A stretch of 64,000 nucleotides of DNA from Prevotella sp. UBA2850 (GTDB lineage Bacteria; Bacteroidota; Bacteroidia; Bacteroidales; Bacteroidaceae): the NCBI GenBank assembly GCA_002350805.1, contig DEFO01000034.1, forward strand, positions 75,495 through 139,494. Direction: 5' to 3'. Of the stretch, positions 34,171 through 42,533 are shown in pieces. Position numbers and translations under genes: made by a program. The notes under the pieces are model-generated. The model had not been told where the DNA came from. It worked only from the letters and a program-made list of their open reading frames with translations, and did not search any database. Each line of letters begins with the position of its first letter. Position 1 is the first letter of the stretch.

Positions 34171-36012
34171 ATGATGAAGGTAAATGGATACATCATGGCA
34201 TTGGCATCAGTATTACTGGTGTCATGCTCTTCAGGAGACGACTGGTTCGACGATTTCGAACAAAGAGAATTTCAAGGTGACCCATCAGATGGCATGATTC
34301 CCGGCCAACCATCTGGCAGCGGGGGTACAGCTTTAACGGGCGATTTGGCCTCGTTTGCCGTTACCATCGACAGGTCGGCACTCAGCGAACAAGCCATCAG
34401 CATTTCCTCAGACGATGAGGATTGTGTAGAGAACTTCAGCGAGGCAGCCACCATAAAGATTGCCTACAACGGCAGCAGCGCTTCGGTCACGGGAACAGCC
34501 AACGGTGTGACCGTCAGCACCAATGGCGCGCATGTCACCATCAACTCGACAGTGAAAGACATGGCCTACGAGGTGAGCGGCACGACCAGCGATGGTTCCC
34601 TGAAAATCTACAGCGAGAAGAAATTCAAACTGACACTCAATGGTGTCAACATCACCAACCCCACGGGTGCAGCCATCAACTCGCAATGCAAGAAGCGCAA
34701 CTATGTGGTGCTGGCCGACGGAACGGAAAACACCCTGACCGACGGCAGCAGCTACACCACTGTCGAGGGCGAGGACATGAAAGCCACTCTCTTCAGCGAA
34801 GGACAGCTGCTCTTCAGCGGCAACGGCCAGCTCACCGTGAATGCCAACTGCAAGAACGGCATCTGCTCTGACGACTATATCGTGTTCCGACCCGGCAACA
34901 ACATCTATGTGAAGGCCACACAGAGCAATTGCGTGAAGTCGAACGACGGCATCTGGGTGCGCGGCGGAGTGATCAATCTGGAGACCTCGGCCACAGCCTC
35001 AAAGGGCATGAAGACCGACGGATACGTACAGATTGACGGTGGACGCATCACTGCCATCACCTCGGGCGGTGGTGAGTTCGACACGGAAGACAACGATGTG
35101 AATGGTGCCGCTGGCATCAAATGCGACAGCACCTTCGTGATGAATGCGGGCGAACTGCTGCTCAAGAGCAGCGGCGCAGGCGGAAAGGGCATCAGTGCCG
35201 ACCAGGACATCACCATCAACGGCGGCATCATCAAGGTCATCACCGAAGGCAGGAAATACACCTATGGCAGCTACGACACCTCTCCCAAAGGCATCAAGAG
35301 TGACGCCAACGTGACCATCAACGGAGGCGAGATCATGGTACGTTGCCTGACAGGCGAAGGTTCGGAGGGCATCGAGAGCAAGGCAACACTCACCATCAGC
35401 AGCGGCAGTGTGGCCGTCTATACCTACGACGACCCCATCAATGCCAAAAAGGCACTCGACATCAGCGGAGGCTATGTCTATGCCTATGCCACCAACAACG
35501 ACGGCATCGACTCGAATGGCACCATCAACATCAGCGGCGGCGTGGTCATTGCCTGCGGCACCACACAACCTGAGGGCGGGTTCGACTGCGACCAGAACTC
35601 ATTCACCATCACCGGCGGTACGCTGATAGGTCTGGGCGGCGACAGTTCAATACCCAGCAGCACCACCACCAAGCAGGCTGTGGCACTAACCAGCATCAGT
35701 TCGCTCACCGGCGGACAGTACCTGACACTGGCTTCGAGCGATGGCACAAACATCTTTGCCTTCAAGCTCCCCCGCAGCTACCAACAGGCCACCGTACTGG
35801 TATCATCGCCCAGCATGAAGACCGGCAGCAGCTATACGCTCAGCACGGGCGCCACCGTGAGCGACACCAGCTCTGAGTTCTACGGCTTCGTCAGCAATGC
35901 CAAGACCAGCGGCGGCACAACAGTGGCCACCATCACCCAGAGTTCAACCGTCACCAACAACAAAGGCAATGGAGGCCAGGGAGGCGGCGGTTTCAGGCCA
36001 GGTGGCAGATAA
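34171..36012 (+). CDS. Surface lipoprotein with right-handed beta-helix repeats (carbohydrate-binding-domain type)
   Basis: 613 residues. Lipobox VSCSSGDD (Cys about 17), followed by a Gly/Pro-rich linker; the acidic DD after the cysteine may serve as a surface-export signal. From about 150 to 470 are repeated rungs of the form I-N-G-G-x-I/I-S-G-G-x-V (for example VQIDGGRIT, ITINGGIIK, VTINGGEIM, LDISGGYVY, INISGGVVI) typical of proteins annotated as carbohydrate-binding (DUF4353). The protein ends in GGQGGGGFRPGGR. It heads a cluster with a LytS kinase and a LytTR regulator, so it may be part of a sensed surface function. Confidence 0.85.
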   Translation: MMKVNGYIMALASVLLVSCSSGDDWFDDFEQREFQGDPSDGMIPGQPSGSGGTALTGDLASFAVTIDRSALSEQAISISSDDEDCVENFSEAATIKIAYNGSSASVTGTANGVTVSTNGAHVTINSTVKDMAYEVSGTTSDGSLKIYSEKKFKLTLNGVNITNPTGAAINSQCKKRNYVVLADGTENTLTDGSSYTTVEGEDMKATLFSEGQLLFSGNGQLTVNANCKNGICSDDYIVFRPGNNIYVKATQSNCVKSNDGIWVRGGVINLETSATASKGMKTDGYVQIDGGRITAITSGGGEFDTEDNDVNGAAGIKCDSTFVMNAGELLLKSSGAGGKGISADQDITINGGIIKVITEGRKYTYGSYDTSPKGIKSDANVTINGGEIMVRCLTGEGSEGIESKATLTISSGSVAVYTYDDPINAKKALDISGGYVYAYATNNDGIDSNGTINISGGVVIACGTTQPEGGFDCDQNSFTITGGTLIGLGGDSSIPSSTTTKQAVALTSISSLTGGQYLTLASSDGTNIFAFKLPRSYQQATVLVSSPSMKTGSSYTLSTGATVSDTSSEFYGFVSNAKTSGGTTVATITQSSTVTNNKGNGGQGGGGFRPGGR

Positions 36013-36102
36013 ACTGTCAGAAATCCATCCAGAAGTGAGAGGGGGAGAGCATTCCCCCACTCCTTCGTCCTTTCATTCGTCAACCATTTTCATCATGACT
36101 AT

Positions 36103-37389
36103 ATGGGAAAACATCTACTCCGATTCAACAAATACGAAAAACAAGAGCACCTGCTTTACCTGATACTGTGGGGGCTGTTGTTCCTCTCACCAGTCATCAG
36201 TATGTACATCCGTTCCACGGGGGCCAGCCATCATGCCTTCCAGTGGGCTGAAGTATTTGAGGTGTGGAAGAGATTCTTCCCCTTCCTGTGCATCTTCCTG
36301 ATACACAATTTCCTGGTGGCACCATTGCTGGTATACAAGAAGAAACGCATTCTTTACTATCCCATTCTGATTGTCCTGCTACTGCTGTTTCAGACCTACC
36401 AGTGCACGCGCCGTCCCGACATTCCTCATGGCCCCATGGATGGCAGAGGCGGGCCTCCCGACAAGTTCATAAAGGCTGAAAAGAACGACAAGACCATTCT
36501 GCCGACTGACCTGGCAACAGAAGGAGAGACTGGGAAAACGCAAATACACCGTCAAAAAAACGACAAAACCGGAGCGAGCAACATGGGTCAGGGGCAAAGA
36601 CCGGTGTTGGCAAAGCATCCTGATGATGGTCCGCCCAGAGGCGAGCTGCCTCCGCTGTTCTTCGGACAGCACGACATCATGGCATTTGTCATCCTCTTCT
36701 TGCTCCTTGGCACGAACCTCGGCATGAAGTTCTACTTCAAGATGAATCATGAGCACGAGATACTCGACGAACTAAAGAACAAGAACATGGAGCAGCAGCT
36801 GGAGTATCTGAAATACCAGATCAATCCGCACTTCTTCATGAACACGCTCAACAACATACACGCCATGGTCGACATCGACACGGAAAAGGCCAAAGCGCTC
36901 ATTCTCGAATTGTCGAAGCTCATGCGCTACTTGCTCTATGAGGGTGCCAACAGCACTGTGCCCCTGCAACACGAAGTGGACTTCCTGAACAACTACCTCA
37001 CCCTAATGCGCATCCGCTACACCGAGAAGGTGAAAATCGACGTCGACATCCCTGCCAGCGTCCCCGATAGGAATGTGCCGCCGCTGCTGTTCATTCCTTT
37101 CGTCGAGAATGCCTTCAAACACGGGGTGAGCTATCAGAAAGAGTCGTTTATACACATACAACTGCTCATCGACGATGACACGCTGAGCTTCGTGTGCCGG
37201 AACAGTAAGATAGACGAAAAAGACGAAGAACACGGCGGAGTGGGACTCGCCAACGTGAAGAAACGCCTGCAGCTGATTTATGGCGACAACCACAGCCTCG
37301 ACATTACCGATGACAACAAGGTGTTCGACGTGCACCTGTCGATTCCCCTACTTCACGAGAAACAAAGTCCACAAGTACAATCATCCTGA
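36103..37389 (+). CDS. LytS-type sensor histidine kinase
   Basis: 428 residues. Two N-terminal helices (about 15-35, 58-85) and a third before a loop of about 100 residues, then a fourth helix (about 188-208), so the loop faces outside. It then has the His_kinase domain QINPHFFMNTLNN (phospho-His near 244) and the ATPase with LFIPFVENAFKHG and GGVGLANVKKR. The extracytoplasmic loop is charged, with two methionine/proline-rich segments (RPDIPHGPMDGRGGPP). It is 90 bases downstream of the beta-helix gene and 25 upstream of its regulator. Confidence 0.9.
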   Translation: MGKHLLRFNKYEKQEHLLYLILWGLLFLSPVISMYIRSTGASHHAFQWAEVFEVWKRFFPFLCIFLIHNFLVAPLLVYKKKRILYYPILIVLLLLFQTYQCTRRPDIPHGPMDGRGGPPDKFIKAEKNDKTILPTDLATEGETGKTQIHRQKNDKTGASNMGQGQRPVLAKHPDDGPPRGELPPLFFGQHDIMAFVILFLLLGTNLGMKFYFKMNHEHEILDELKNKNMEQQLEYLKYQINPHFFMNTLNNIHAMVDIDTEKAKALILELSKLMRYLLYEGANSTVPLQHEVDFLNNYLTLMRIRYTEKVKIDVDIPASVPDRNVPPLLFIPFVENAFKHGVSYQKESFIHIQLLIDDDTLSFVCRNSKIDEKDEEHGGVGLANVKKRLQLIYGDNHSLDITDDNKVFDVHLSIPLLHEKQSPQVQSS

Positions 37390-37414
37390 CGCATAACCCC
37401 CCACCCACTCAACC

Positions 37415-38137
37415 ATGATCAAAGTATTAGCAATCGACGACGAGCCACTGGCATTGCAACAGCTGGCACGATATATTGAACAAGTACCCTACCTCGACCT
37501 CGTGGCCGAATGTCAAAGCGGCATCGAGGCCAAGCAGATCATCGAGTCGGAAACCATCGATGCTGTGTTTGTTGACATCAACATGCCCGACCTCAACGGA
37601 CTCGACTTTGTGCGCTCCATGGCATCACCGCCACTGGTAGTTTTCACCACCGCCTACAGCGAGTATGCCATTGAGGGCTTTAAGGTCAACGCCATCGACT
37701 ACCTGCTGAAACCCTTCGGACTCGACGACTTCAAGCGCGCCGCCAACAAGGTGAAGGCACAATATGAGCTGCGCAATACGGCCACCGTGTCGAGCGTCGA
37801 CGAAGACGATGCCCTCTTCCTGAAAACCGAGTACAAGGTGGTACGCATCAACATTGGCGACATCCGCTATGTGGAGGGCATGAGCGAGTACCTGCGCATC
37901 TATCTGGAAGACAGGTCCAAACCGCTCATCGTGCTCCTCTCGATGAAGAAAATGGAGGAACGGCTGCCCGCACGCAGTTTCATGCGTATCCACCGCTCTT
38001 ATATCATCAACCTGAGAAAGATACAAGAGGTAAACAAGAATCGTGTCATCATGGACGCCGACACCTATCTGCCCATCGGCGACATGTATAAAGATGCCTT
38101 CAATGCCTACATCAACAGCAAGTTTATTGGCAAATAG
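37415..38137 (+). CDS. LytTR-family response regulator
   Basis: 240 residues. Receiver domain 1-120 with acidic pair DDE near 8-10, phospho-acceptor in VFVDINMPDLNG (about D54), TTAYSEYA and K in LLKPFG; LytTR DNA-binding domain about 135-235 (VRINIGDIRYVEGM, FMRIHRSYIINLRKI). It is the cognate regulator of the kinase upstream. A bidirectional terminator follows directly. Confidence 0.93.
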   Translation: MIKVLAIDDEPLALQQLARYIEQVPYLDLVAECQSGIEAKQIIESETIDAVFVDINMPDLNGLDFVRSMASPPLVVFTTAYSEYAIEGFKVNAIDYLLKPFGLDDFKRAANKVKAQYELRNTATVSSVDEDDALFLKTEYKVVRINIGDIRYVEGMSEYLRIYLEDRSKPLIVLLSMKKMEERLPARSFMRIHRSYIINLRKIQEVNKNRVIMDADTYLPIGDMYKDAFNAYINSKFIGK

Positions 38138-38165
38138 GCGAAGAACAAAAGAGATTGTAAAAAGC

Positions 38166-38193
38166 AAGGGGTTGCCCAATCAGGCATCCCCTT
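38166..38193. terminator. Bidirectional terminator between response regulator and glsB-like gene
   Basis: AAGGGGTTGCC / GGCATCCCCTT, an eleven-base stem with one mismatch and a six-base loop. On the plus strand it is followed by CTTTATTT, on the minus strand by GCTTTTT, so it can end both convergent transcripts. Confidence 0.75.
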
Positions 38194-38195
38194 CT

Positions 38196-38438
38196 TTATT
38201 TCTTCAGCAGCGAGGCGACATAAAGCACCAAAACAGCTCCGACAACGGCTGTTCCTACTTCGCCAATCCAGCCATTATTCCACGAAATGCCAAGGGCACG
38301 GAAAAGCATGCCGCCCACAAAACCGCCTACCACACCAAGCAGTAAATTCATCAGACAGCCGAAGCCGCCACCACGCATCAACTTGCCAGCCAGAAAACCA
38401 GCAAGGATACCTACAATAATTGAACCTATTAATCCCAT
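38196..38438 (-). CDS. GlsB/YeaQ/YmgE-family stress membrane protein
   Basis: 80 residues, three hydrophobic helices with glycine-rich turns (GLIGSIIVGILAGFLAGKLM, GGVVGGFVGGMLF, VGTAVVGAVLVLYVASLL), matching the transglycosylase-associated/GlsB class. Function in stress is known only loosely. The gene is a single unit with a promoter at 38478-38485 next to a hairpin. Confidence 0.88.
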   Translation of the reverse strand: MGLIGSIIVGILAGFLAGKLMRGGGFGCLMNLLLGVVGGFVGGMLFRALGISWNNGWIGEVGTAVVGAVLVLYVASLLKK

Positions 38439-38718
38439 AGTCTGTTTGTTTTAAGTTGTGAATCTTGAATAATGGCACAAAAATACAAAAACTTTTCCGC
38501 AATGGGAAAAGTTTTTGCGTGTTTTTGTTTCCTGAAAATTCCTTTTACCTCAATACCATGAGAGAATGTTTACTTAATAGCCTGAAATCTTTTTACCTTC
38601 GTTATCCAGAAATCTTCTTACCTCGAGTGGTTCTCCAGGATTCCAGAGTTGCCCTCTGGAGTTCCAGAGTAGCCCTCTAGGATTACAGAGCAGCCCTCCA
38701 GAGTTCCCCGGCAGCCTT
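38439..38718. other. Gap between glsB-like and porin-like genes
   Basis: On the minus strand it holds, in order, the tail of the porin-like gene with a 21-base repeat array (38640-38722), and then a perfect 12-base hairpin (38487-38516; GGAAAAGTTTTT arm) joined to a TATTTTTG -7 box at 38478-38485 for the glsB-like gene. Confidence 0.6.
38478..38516 (-). promoter_or_regulatory. Hairpin plus -7 box of the glsB-like gene
   Basis: AAAAACTTTTCC, loop CATTGC, GGAAAAGTTTTT pair perfectly; one base later comes TATTTTTG. The stem occupies the -10 to -45 zone of the promoter, so it is either the terminator of the porin-like gene abutting the next promoter, or an operator. Confidence 0.6.
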
Positions 38719-38722
38719 TTAG
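38640..38722. repeat. Four 21-base repeats with core CCAGAGTNGCCCTC
   Basis: Copies begin near 38643, 38664, 38685 and 38706, spaced exactly 21. The core CCAGAGT then GCCCTC is strong in the first three and degenerate in the fourth, which runs into the stop of the porin-like gene. Confidence 0.75.
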
Positions 38723-39402
38723 AAATTAATACCTATATTTGCGAATAGAGTGCCTGTATGTGCTGTATCGAAAGAATCGTTGGAGATATTGGCAAGACCG
38801 GCGTCATAGCCCACCTCAGCATAGAACATGTCGAACATCACGCCGCATCCCAGGCGCAAGCCACCGTCGAACCGCTTGAAATTATGGTCGGAGAACGACG
38901 ATTCGGCCACGCGGTCGCCAAAGTCTTTGATTTTACCGCCCACGCCACATGCCAGATAGCCGCCCAGGAACGGAGTGATGGCAATGTCGCGGTCAACCTT
39001 GCACTGGTATTTCAGCACCAGCGGCACCTCCAGATAATTCAAGTCGTAGGTGAACTTATGGCCGGCATAGTTGCCCTTGCCGCCCTTCTCAGTATATTGC
39101 AGTCCCGTCTCGAAAAAGAGCGGAGTGGTGCTGGTGAGCAAAACGCCCACGTTGAACCCTACATTCAGTCCGCTTTGCATGCTGCTGCCGTCGAGGAACT
39201 GATCGTCTGAATTGACCGTAGCGCCGTTTACTCCCACGCGGAAGCCGTAGTAGGTGTAAGGTGCCGAACCATAGTTGCGCGAAGCAGGCCGATTGTAGGT
39301 GGTACGGCCGTAGCGGCTGTTGTAGCCTCTGTACTGTGCTTGTGCAGGCATGACCATCATCATGGCCAATGCTGCTAATATGAGCTTACTAAAGTGTTTC
39401 AT
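38719..39402 (-). CDS. Outer-membrane beta-barrel (porin-like) protein
   Basis: 227 residues. Signal peptide MKHFSKLILAALAMMMVMPAQAQ. The next 30 residues are rich in Tyr, Arg and Asn, followed by barrel strands ending in an aromatic residue (TLFANIGINF), as in PorT-like OMP_b-brl_2 proteins. Function unknown. The 3' end runs into the 21-base repeats. Confidence 0.78.
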   Translation of the reverse strand: MKHFSKLILAALAMMMVMPAQAQYRGYNSRYGRTTYNRPASRNYGSAPYTYYGFRVGVNGATVNSDDQFLDGSSMQSGLNVGFNVGVLLTSTTPLFFETGLQYTEKGGKGNYAGHKFTYDLNYLEVPLVLKYQCKVDRDIAITPFLGGYLACGVGGKIKDFGDRVAESSFSDHNFKRFDGGLRLGCGVMFDMFYAEVGYDAGLANISNDSFDTAHTGTLFANIGINF

Positions 39403-39573
39403 ATCGTTGTAATGCTTTTAGTGATACGACTGCAAAATAACAGCAAAAACAAGAGAGAAAAAAGGAATTTTCCCTATTATCGAGGGGGAAAATCCCTATT
39501 TGTGGCTTTTTGCAGGAGATGGATGGAAGAAAAGGGAGTAAATGAGAACTTAAATAAAATTAAGCGTTTTTAT

Positions 39574-39604
39574 TTTGTAATACGAGCAAATTGAACTAAC
39601 TTTG
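39574..39604 (+). promoter_or_regulatory. Promoter of the flippase-like gene
   Basis: TTTG (39574-39577), 19 bases, TAACTTTG (39597-39604), a full consensus match only 8 bases before the ATG at 39613, so the mRNA has almost no leader. Confidence 0.75.
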
Positions 39605-39612
39605 CATTTTGT

Positions 39613-40605
39613 ATGAAAAAGACATTCGGCGATATTCTGAAGATTGCGCTGCCCTTGTTTCTGGGTGGAGCAATACTTTATTGGATGTATCGTGACTTCG
39701 ACTTCCAGCAAATCAAGCACGTGCTGCTGGAAGAGATGAACTGGACGTGGATGCTGCTCTCGTTTCCGTTTGGCATTCTGGCACAGATGTTCCGCGGCTG
39801 GCGATGGCGTCAGACGTTAGAGCCTGTCGACGAGCACCCTCGCCACTCGACCAGCATTCATGCCATTTTCCTGTCGTATGCCGCCAGCCTGATCATCCCG
39901 CGCGTGGGCGAGTTCACGCGGTGCGCCGTGTTGAAACGCTACGACAACATCTCGTTTCCGAAGGCATTGGGCACGGTAGTCACCGAGCGAGCCATCGACT
40001 CGCTGCTGGTGATGGTGGTGACGGGCCTCACGCTGCTGCTGCAGATACGGGTGTTCACCCATTTCTTCGACGAGACAGGCACGAGCATCGACGGTATCAT
40101 CGCCAAGTTCTCGGCGGCTGGCTGGCTGGTAACTGTCATCTGCCTGGCTGCCATCCTGCTGATGGGCTATCTCCTGCTGCGCAAGCTGTCTATATATAAT
40201 AAGGTAAAAGACACGCTGCGGGGCATCTGGCAGGGCATCATCTCGCTGAAGGACGTACGCAACAAGTGGTTGTTCGCCTTCTATACGCTGGCCATCTGGG
40301 GAAGCTATTTCCTGCACTATTATCTCACGTTCTTCTGTTTCGACTTCACCGCCCACCTGGGACTCATGTGCGCGCTCGTGACATTTGTCGTGGGAAGCAT
40401 TGCCGTCATCGTGCCCACACCTAATGGTGCCGGCCCGTGGCACTTCGCCGTGAAGAACATGCTCATACTCTACGGAGTGGCCGATGTGCAGGCCCTCTAC
40501 TTCGTGCTCATCGTGCATACCATCCAGACGATGCTGGTGGTGCTGCTGGGCATCTATGCCGTCATCGCACTGGCATTTACCAAAAAGAAAAATATGATTT
40601 CTTAA
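39613..40605 (+). CDS. Flippase-like membrane protein (UPF0104/LPG synthase TM family)
   Basis: 330 residues and about eight transmembrane helices. Family marks: RGWRWR at about 60, PRVGEFTRCAVLKRY at about 97-111, and IPTPNGAGPWHFAV near 270. In MprF this module flips aminoacylated lipid; without the synthetase domain these proteins are annotated as lysylphosphatidylglycerol synthase TM region. Substrate unknown. It is followed by pepD after about 18 bases. Confidence 0.87.
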   Translation: MKKTFGDILKIALPLFLGGAILYWMYRDFDFQQIKHVLLEEMNWTWMLLSFPFGILAQMFRGWRWRQTLEPVDEHPRHSTSIHAIFLSYAASLIIPRVGEFTRCAVLKRYDNISFPKALGTVVTERAIDSLLVMVVTGLTLLLQIRVFTHFFDETGTSIDGIIAKFSAAGWLVTVICLAAILLMGYLLLRKLSIYNKVKDTLRGIWQGIISLKDVRNKWLFAFYTLAIWGSYFLHYYLTFFCFDFTAHLGLMCALVTFVVGSIAVIVPTPNGAGPWHFAVKNMLILYGVADVQALYFVLIVHTIQTMLVVLLGIYAVIALAFTKKKNMIS

Positions 40606-40623
40606 CCTTTAAATATTTAAATC

Positions 40624-42081
40624 ATGACAGAAATGAAAAACCTGAACCCACAATGCATCTGGAAGAATTTCCATGCACTGACCCAAGTTCCACGTCCCAG
40701 CGGACATTTGGAGAAAGTACAACAGTTCCTGCTCGACTTTGCCAAGCAGGCAGGCGTAGAGGCCTTCAAAGACGAGGCCGACAACATCGTGATGCGCAAA
40801 CCGGCAACTCCGGGAATGGAAAACCGCAAGGGCATTATCCTGCAGGCTCACATGGACATGGTGCCGCAGAAGACGCCCGAGAGCAACCATAACTTCGTGA
40901 CCGACCCCATTGAGACCTGGATCGACGGCGAGTGGGTGAAGGCTAAAGGCACAACCCTGGGCGCCGACAACGGTCTGGGCGTAGCTGCCATCATGGCCGT
41001 CATGGAAGCCAAAGACCTGCAGCACGGACCCGTGGAGGCCCTGATTACTGCCGACGAGGAGACTGGTATGTTTGGTGCCAATGCCCTGCCTACAGGCGAG
41101 CTGAACGGCGACATCCTGCTGAACCTCGACTCTGAGACATGGGGCAAGTTCGTCATCGGTAGTGCAGGTGGTATTGATGTAACCGCCACCCTGGACTATC
41201 AGGAGGCTGAGACCGACCCCGAGGACGCTGCCGTGAAGGTAACGCTGAAAGGTCTGCGCGGCGGACACTCTGGTTTGGAGATTCACGAGGGACGCGGCAA
41301 TGCCAACAAGATGATGGTTCGCTTCGTGCGCGAGGCCATTGAGGAGTGCGAGGCTCGTCTGGCCTGCTGGCACGGCGGCAACATGCGCAATGCCATTCCG
41401 TTCAAGGCCGAGGTGGTGCTCACTCTGCCGAAGGAGAATGTAGAGGCACTGAAAGAACTGGTGGCCGACTGGAAAGAAGACTTCACCGACGAATATAAGC
41501 ACATTGAGAGCGGCATCGAGTTCTTTGCCGAGGATGTGGAGGCACCGAAGACGGAGGTGCCCGTTGAGATTCAAGACAACCTCATCAATGCCATCTACGG
41601 CTGCCACAATGGTGTGCTGCGCATGATTCCCAGCTATCCCGACGTGGTGGAGACCAGCTCTAACCTGGCCATCATCGACATCGAGGGCGGTAAGGCTGCC
41701 CTGAAAGTGCTGGCCCGCTCGAGCCGCGAGGACATGAAAGACTGCATCGTAAAGACACTCGAGAGCTGCTTCAACATGGCTGGCATGAAGGTGGAGACCG
41801 CTGGCAGCTATGGCGGCTGGGACCCCAACCCCGACTCAGAGATTCTGAACCTGCTCATGAAGGAGTATAAGGAGCTGTTTGGCGAGGATGCTATCATCCA
41901 GGTCGACCATGCCGGACTCGAGTGCTCGGTCATTCTGGGCAAGTATCCGCACCTCGACGTGGTGAGCCTCGGTCCTACGATCCGCAGCCCCCACACCACC
42001 ACTGAGCGCGCACTCTACGCCACCGCTGAGCCGTTCTGGGCTCTGCTGAAGAAAGTGATGGTCGATGTGCCTGTGAAGTAA
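40624..42081 (+). CDS. pepD: Aminoacyl-histidine dipeptidase (M20)
   Basis: 485 residues, normal for the cytosolic non-specific dipeptidase PepD. The two-zinc site is seen in QAHMDMVPQ (H near 79), LGADNGLGVA (D near 117), ADEETGMFG (catalytic and metal Glu near 149-150), NLDSETWG and a late H in SPHTTTE. A lid domain lies in the middle (KGLRGGHSGLEIHEGR). It shares an 18-base gap with the flippase gene and is closed by a strong terminator. Confidence 0.95.
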   Translation: MTEMKNLNPQCIWKNFHALTQVPRPSGHLEKVQQFLLDFAKQAGVEAFKDEADNIVMRKPATPGMENRKGIILQAHMDMVPQKTPESNHNFVTDPIETWIDGEWVKAKGTTLGADNGLGVAAIMAVMEAKDLQHGPVEALITADEETGMFGANALPTGELNGDILLNLDSETWGKFVIGSAGGIDVTATLDYQEAETDPEDAAVKVTLKGLRGGHSGLEIHEGRGNANKMMVRFVREAIEECEARLACWHGGNMRNAIPFKAEVVLTLPKENVEALKELVADWKEDFTDEYKHIESGIEFFAEDVEAPKTEVPVEIQDNLINAIYGCHNGVLRMIPSYPDVVETSSNLAIIDIEGGKAALKVLARSSREDMKDCIVKTLESCFNMAGMKVETAGSYGGWDPNPDSEILNLLMKEYKELFGEDAIIQVDHAGLECSVILGKYPHLDVVSLGPTIRSPHTTTERALYATAEPFWALLKKVMVDVPVK

Positions 42082-42141
42082 CCGGCTAAAGAGCATATCA
42101 TAAAACTTTCCTTGCATGCACATCTTGCTTGCAGGAACCCT

Positions 42142-42191
42142 AGAGATGAGCTGGGATGGACAAAACCATCTTGGCTCATCTCTTATTTTTC
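42142..42191 (+). terminator. Rho-independent terminator of pepD
   Basis: An 18-base stem (AGAGATGAGCTGGGATGG against CCATCTTGGCTCATCTCT, three G-U pairs, no mismatch), six-base loop ACAAAA and TATTTTT tail. The G-U pairs work only on the plus strand, as expected. Confidence 0.85.
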
Positions 42192-42214
42192 TCTTAGAAG
42201 TCAGCGGGGAGCCA

Positions 42215-42325
42215 ATAGAAACTATAAGAACTATAGAATCTATGGATACTATAGATGCTATGGATACTATAGAAACTATGGATACTATAGAAACTATGGA
42301 TACTATAGATGCTATAGAAACTACA
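42215..42325. repeat. Nine-base stutter tract ACTATAGAA / ACTATGGAT
   Basis: About a dozen near-tandem units alternating ACTATAGAA, ACTATGGAT and GCTATGGAT. Being a multiple of three it keeps several frames open with low-complexity products (for example repeats of METMDTI), which I do not believe are proteins. It lies between a terminator and the next promoter. Confidence 0.8.
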
Positions 42326-42406
42326 GCTATCATGAGATTTCTGAAAAACACACCTCTCCCTACAACTTTTTTCAGCCGAAATGGCCACTTTCTCGTTTTT
42401 TTTTCT

Positions 42407-42414
42407 TACCTTTG
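42407..42414 (+). promoter_or_regulatory. -7 box of the corA transcript
   Basis: TACCTTTG. No TTTG at the standard spacing upstream. It leaves a leader of about 200 bases before corA, far longer than most in this window. Confidence 0.6.
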
Positions 42415-42446
42415 CAGCCGTAAACCAAAACATTTCAATAAAGATT

Positions 42447-42482
42447 ATGGACGATTACCCGGCGGACAGTAGCAATTACTAG
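42447..42482 (+). CDS. Leader peptide candidate upstream of corA (11 codons)
   Basis: ATG followed by ten codons and TAG gives MDDYPADSSNY. It starts 33 bases after the -7 box with an A-rich stretch (AATAAAGATT) in front, as in usual start sites here. The peptide is acidic and has a proline at position 5. Such N-terminal acidic/proline stretches make ribosomes unstable in low magnesium in the enterobacterial mgtL system, and the downstream gene is a CorA-type transporter. A hairpin follows 10 bases after its stop. That it is translated is inference; size alone gives weak support. Confidence 0.4.
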   Translation: MDDYPADSSNY

Positions 42483-42492
42483 GCGGGGGATG

Positions 42493-42533
42493 GCGGCAAG
42501 GCTGCTAATCCCTTTGCCGCAACATTTGTTTTT
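42493..42533 (+). promoter_or_regulatory. Attenuator-like hairpin in the corA leader
   Basis: GCGGCAAGG, loop of about 8, CCCTTTGCCGC (seven perfect pairs plus two after a bulge), then AACATTTGTTTTTC. The T-tract is imperfect. Its place directly after the short ORF and before a transporter gene suits transcription attenuation. Confidence 0.45.

Noticed and set aside
42116..42472. 118-codon frame through the nine-base repeats
   Set aside because: Low-complexity product of the repeat, starts inside a terminator region, no ribosome site or promoter.
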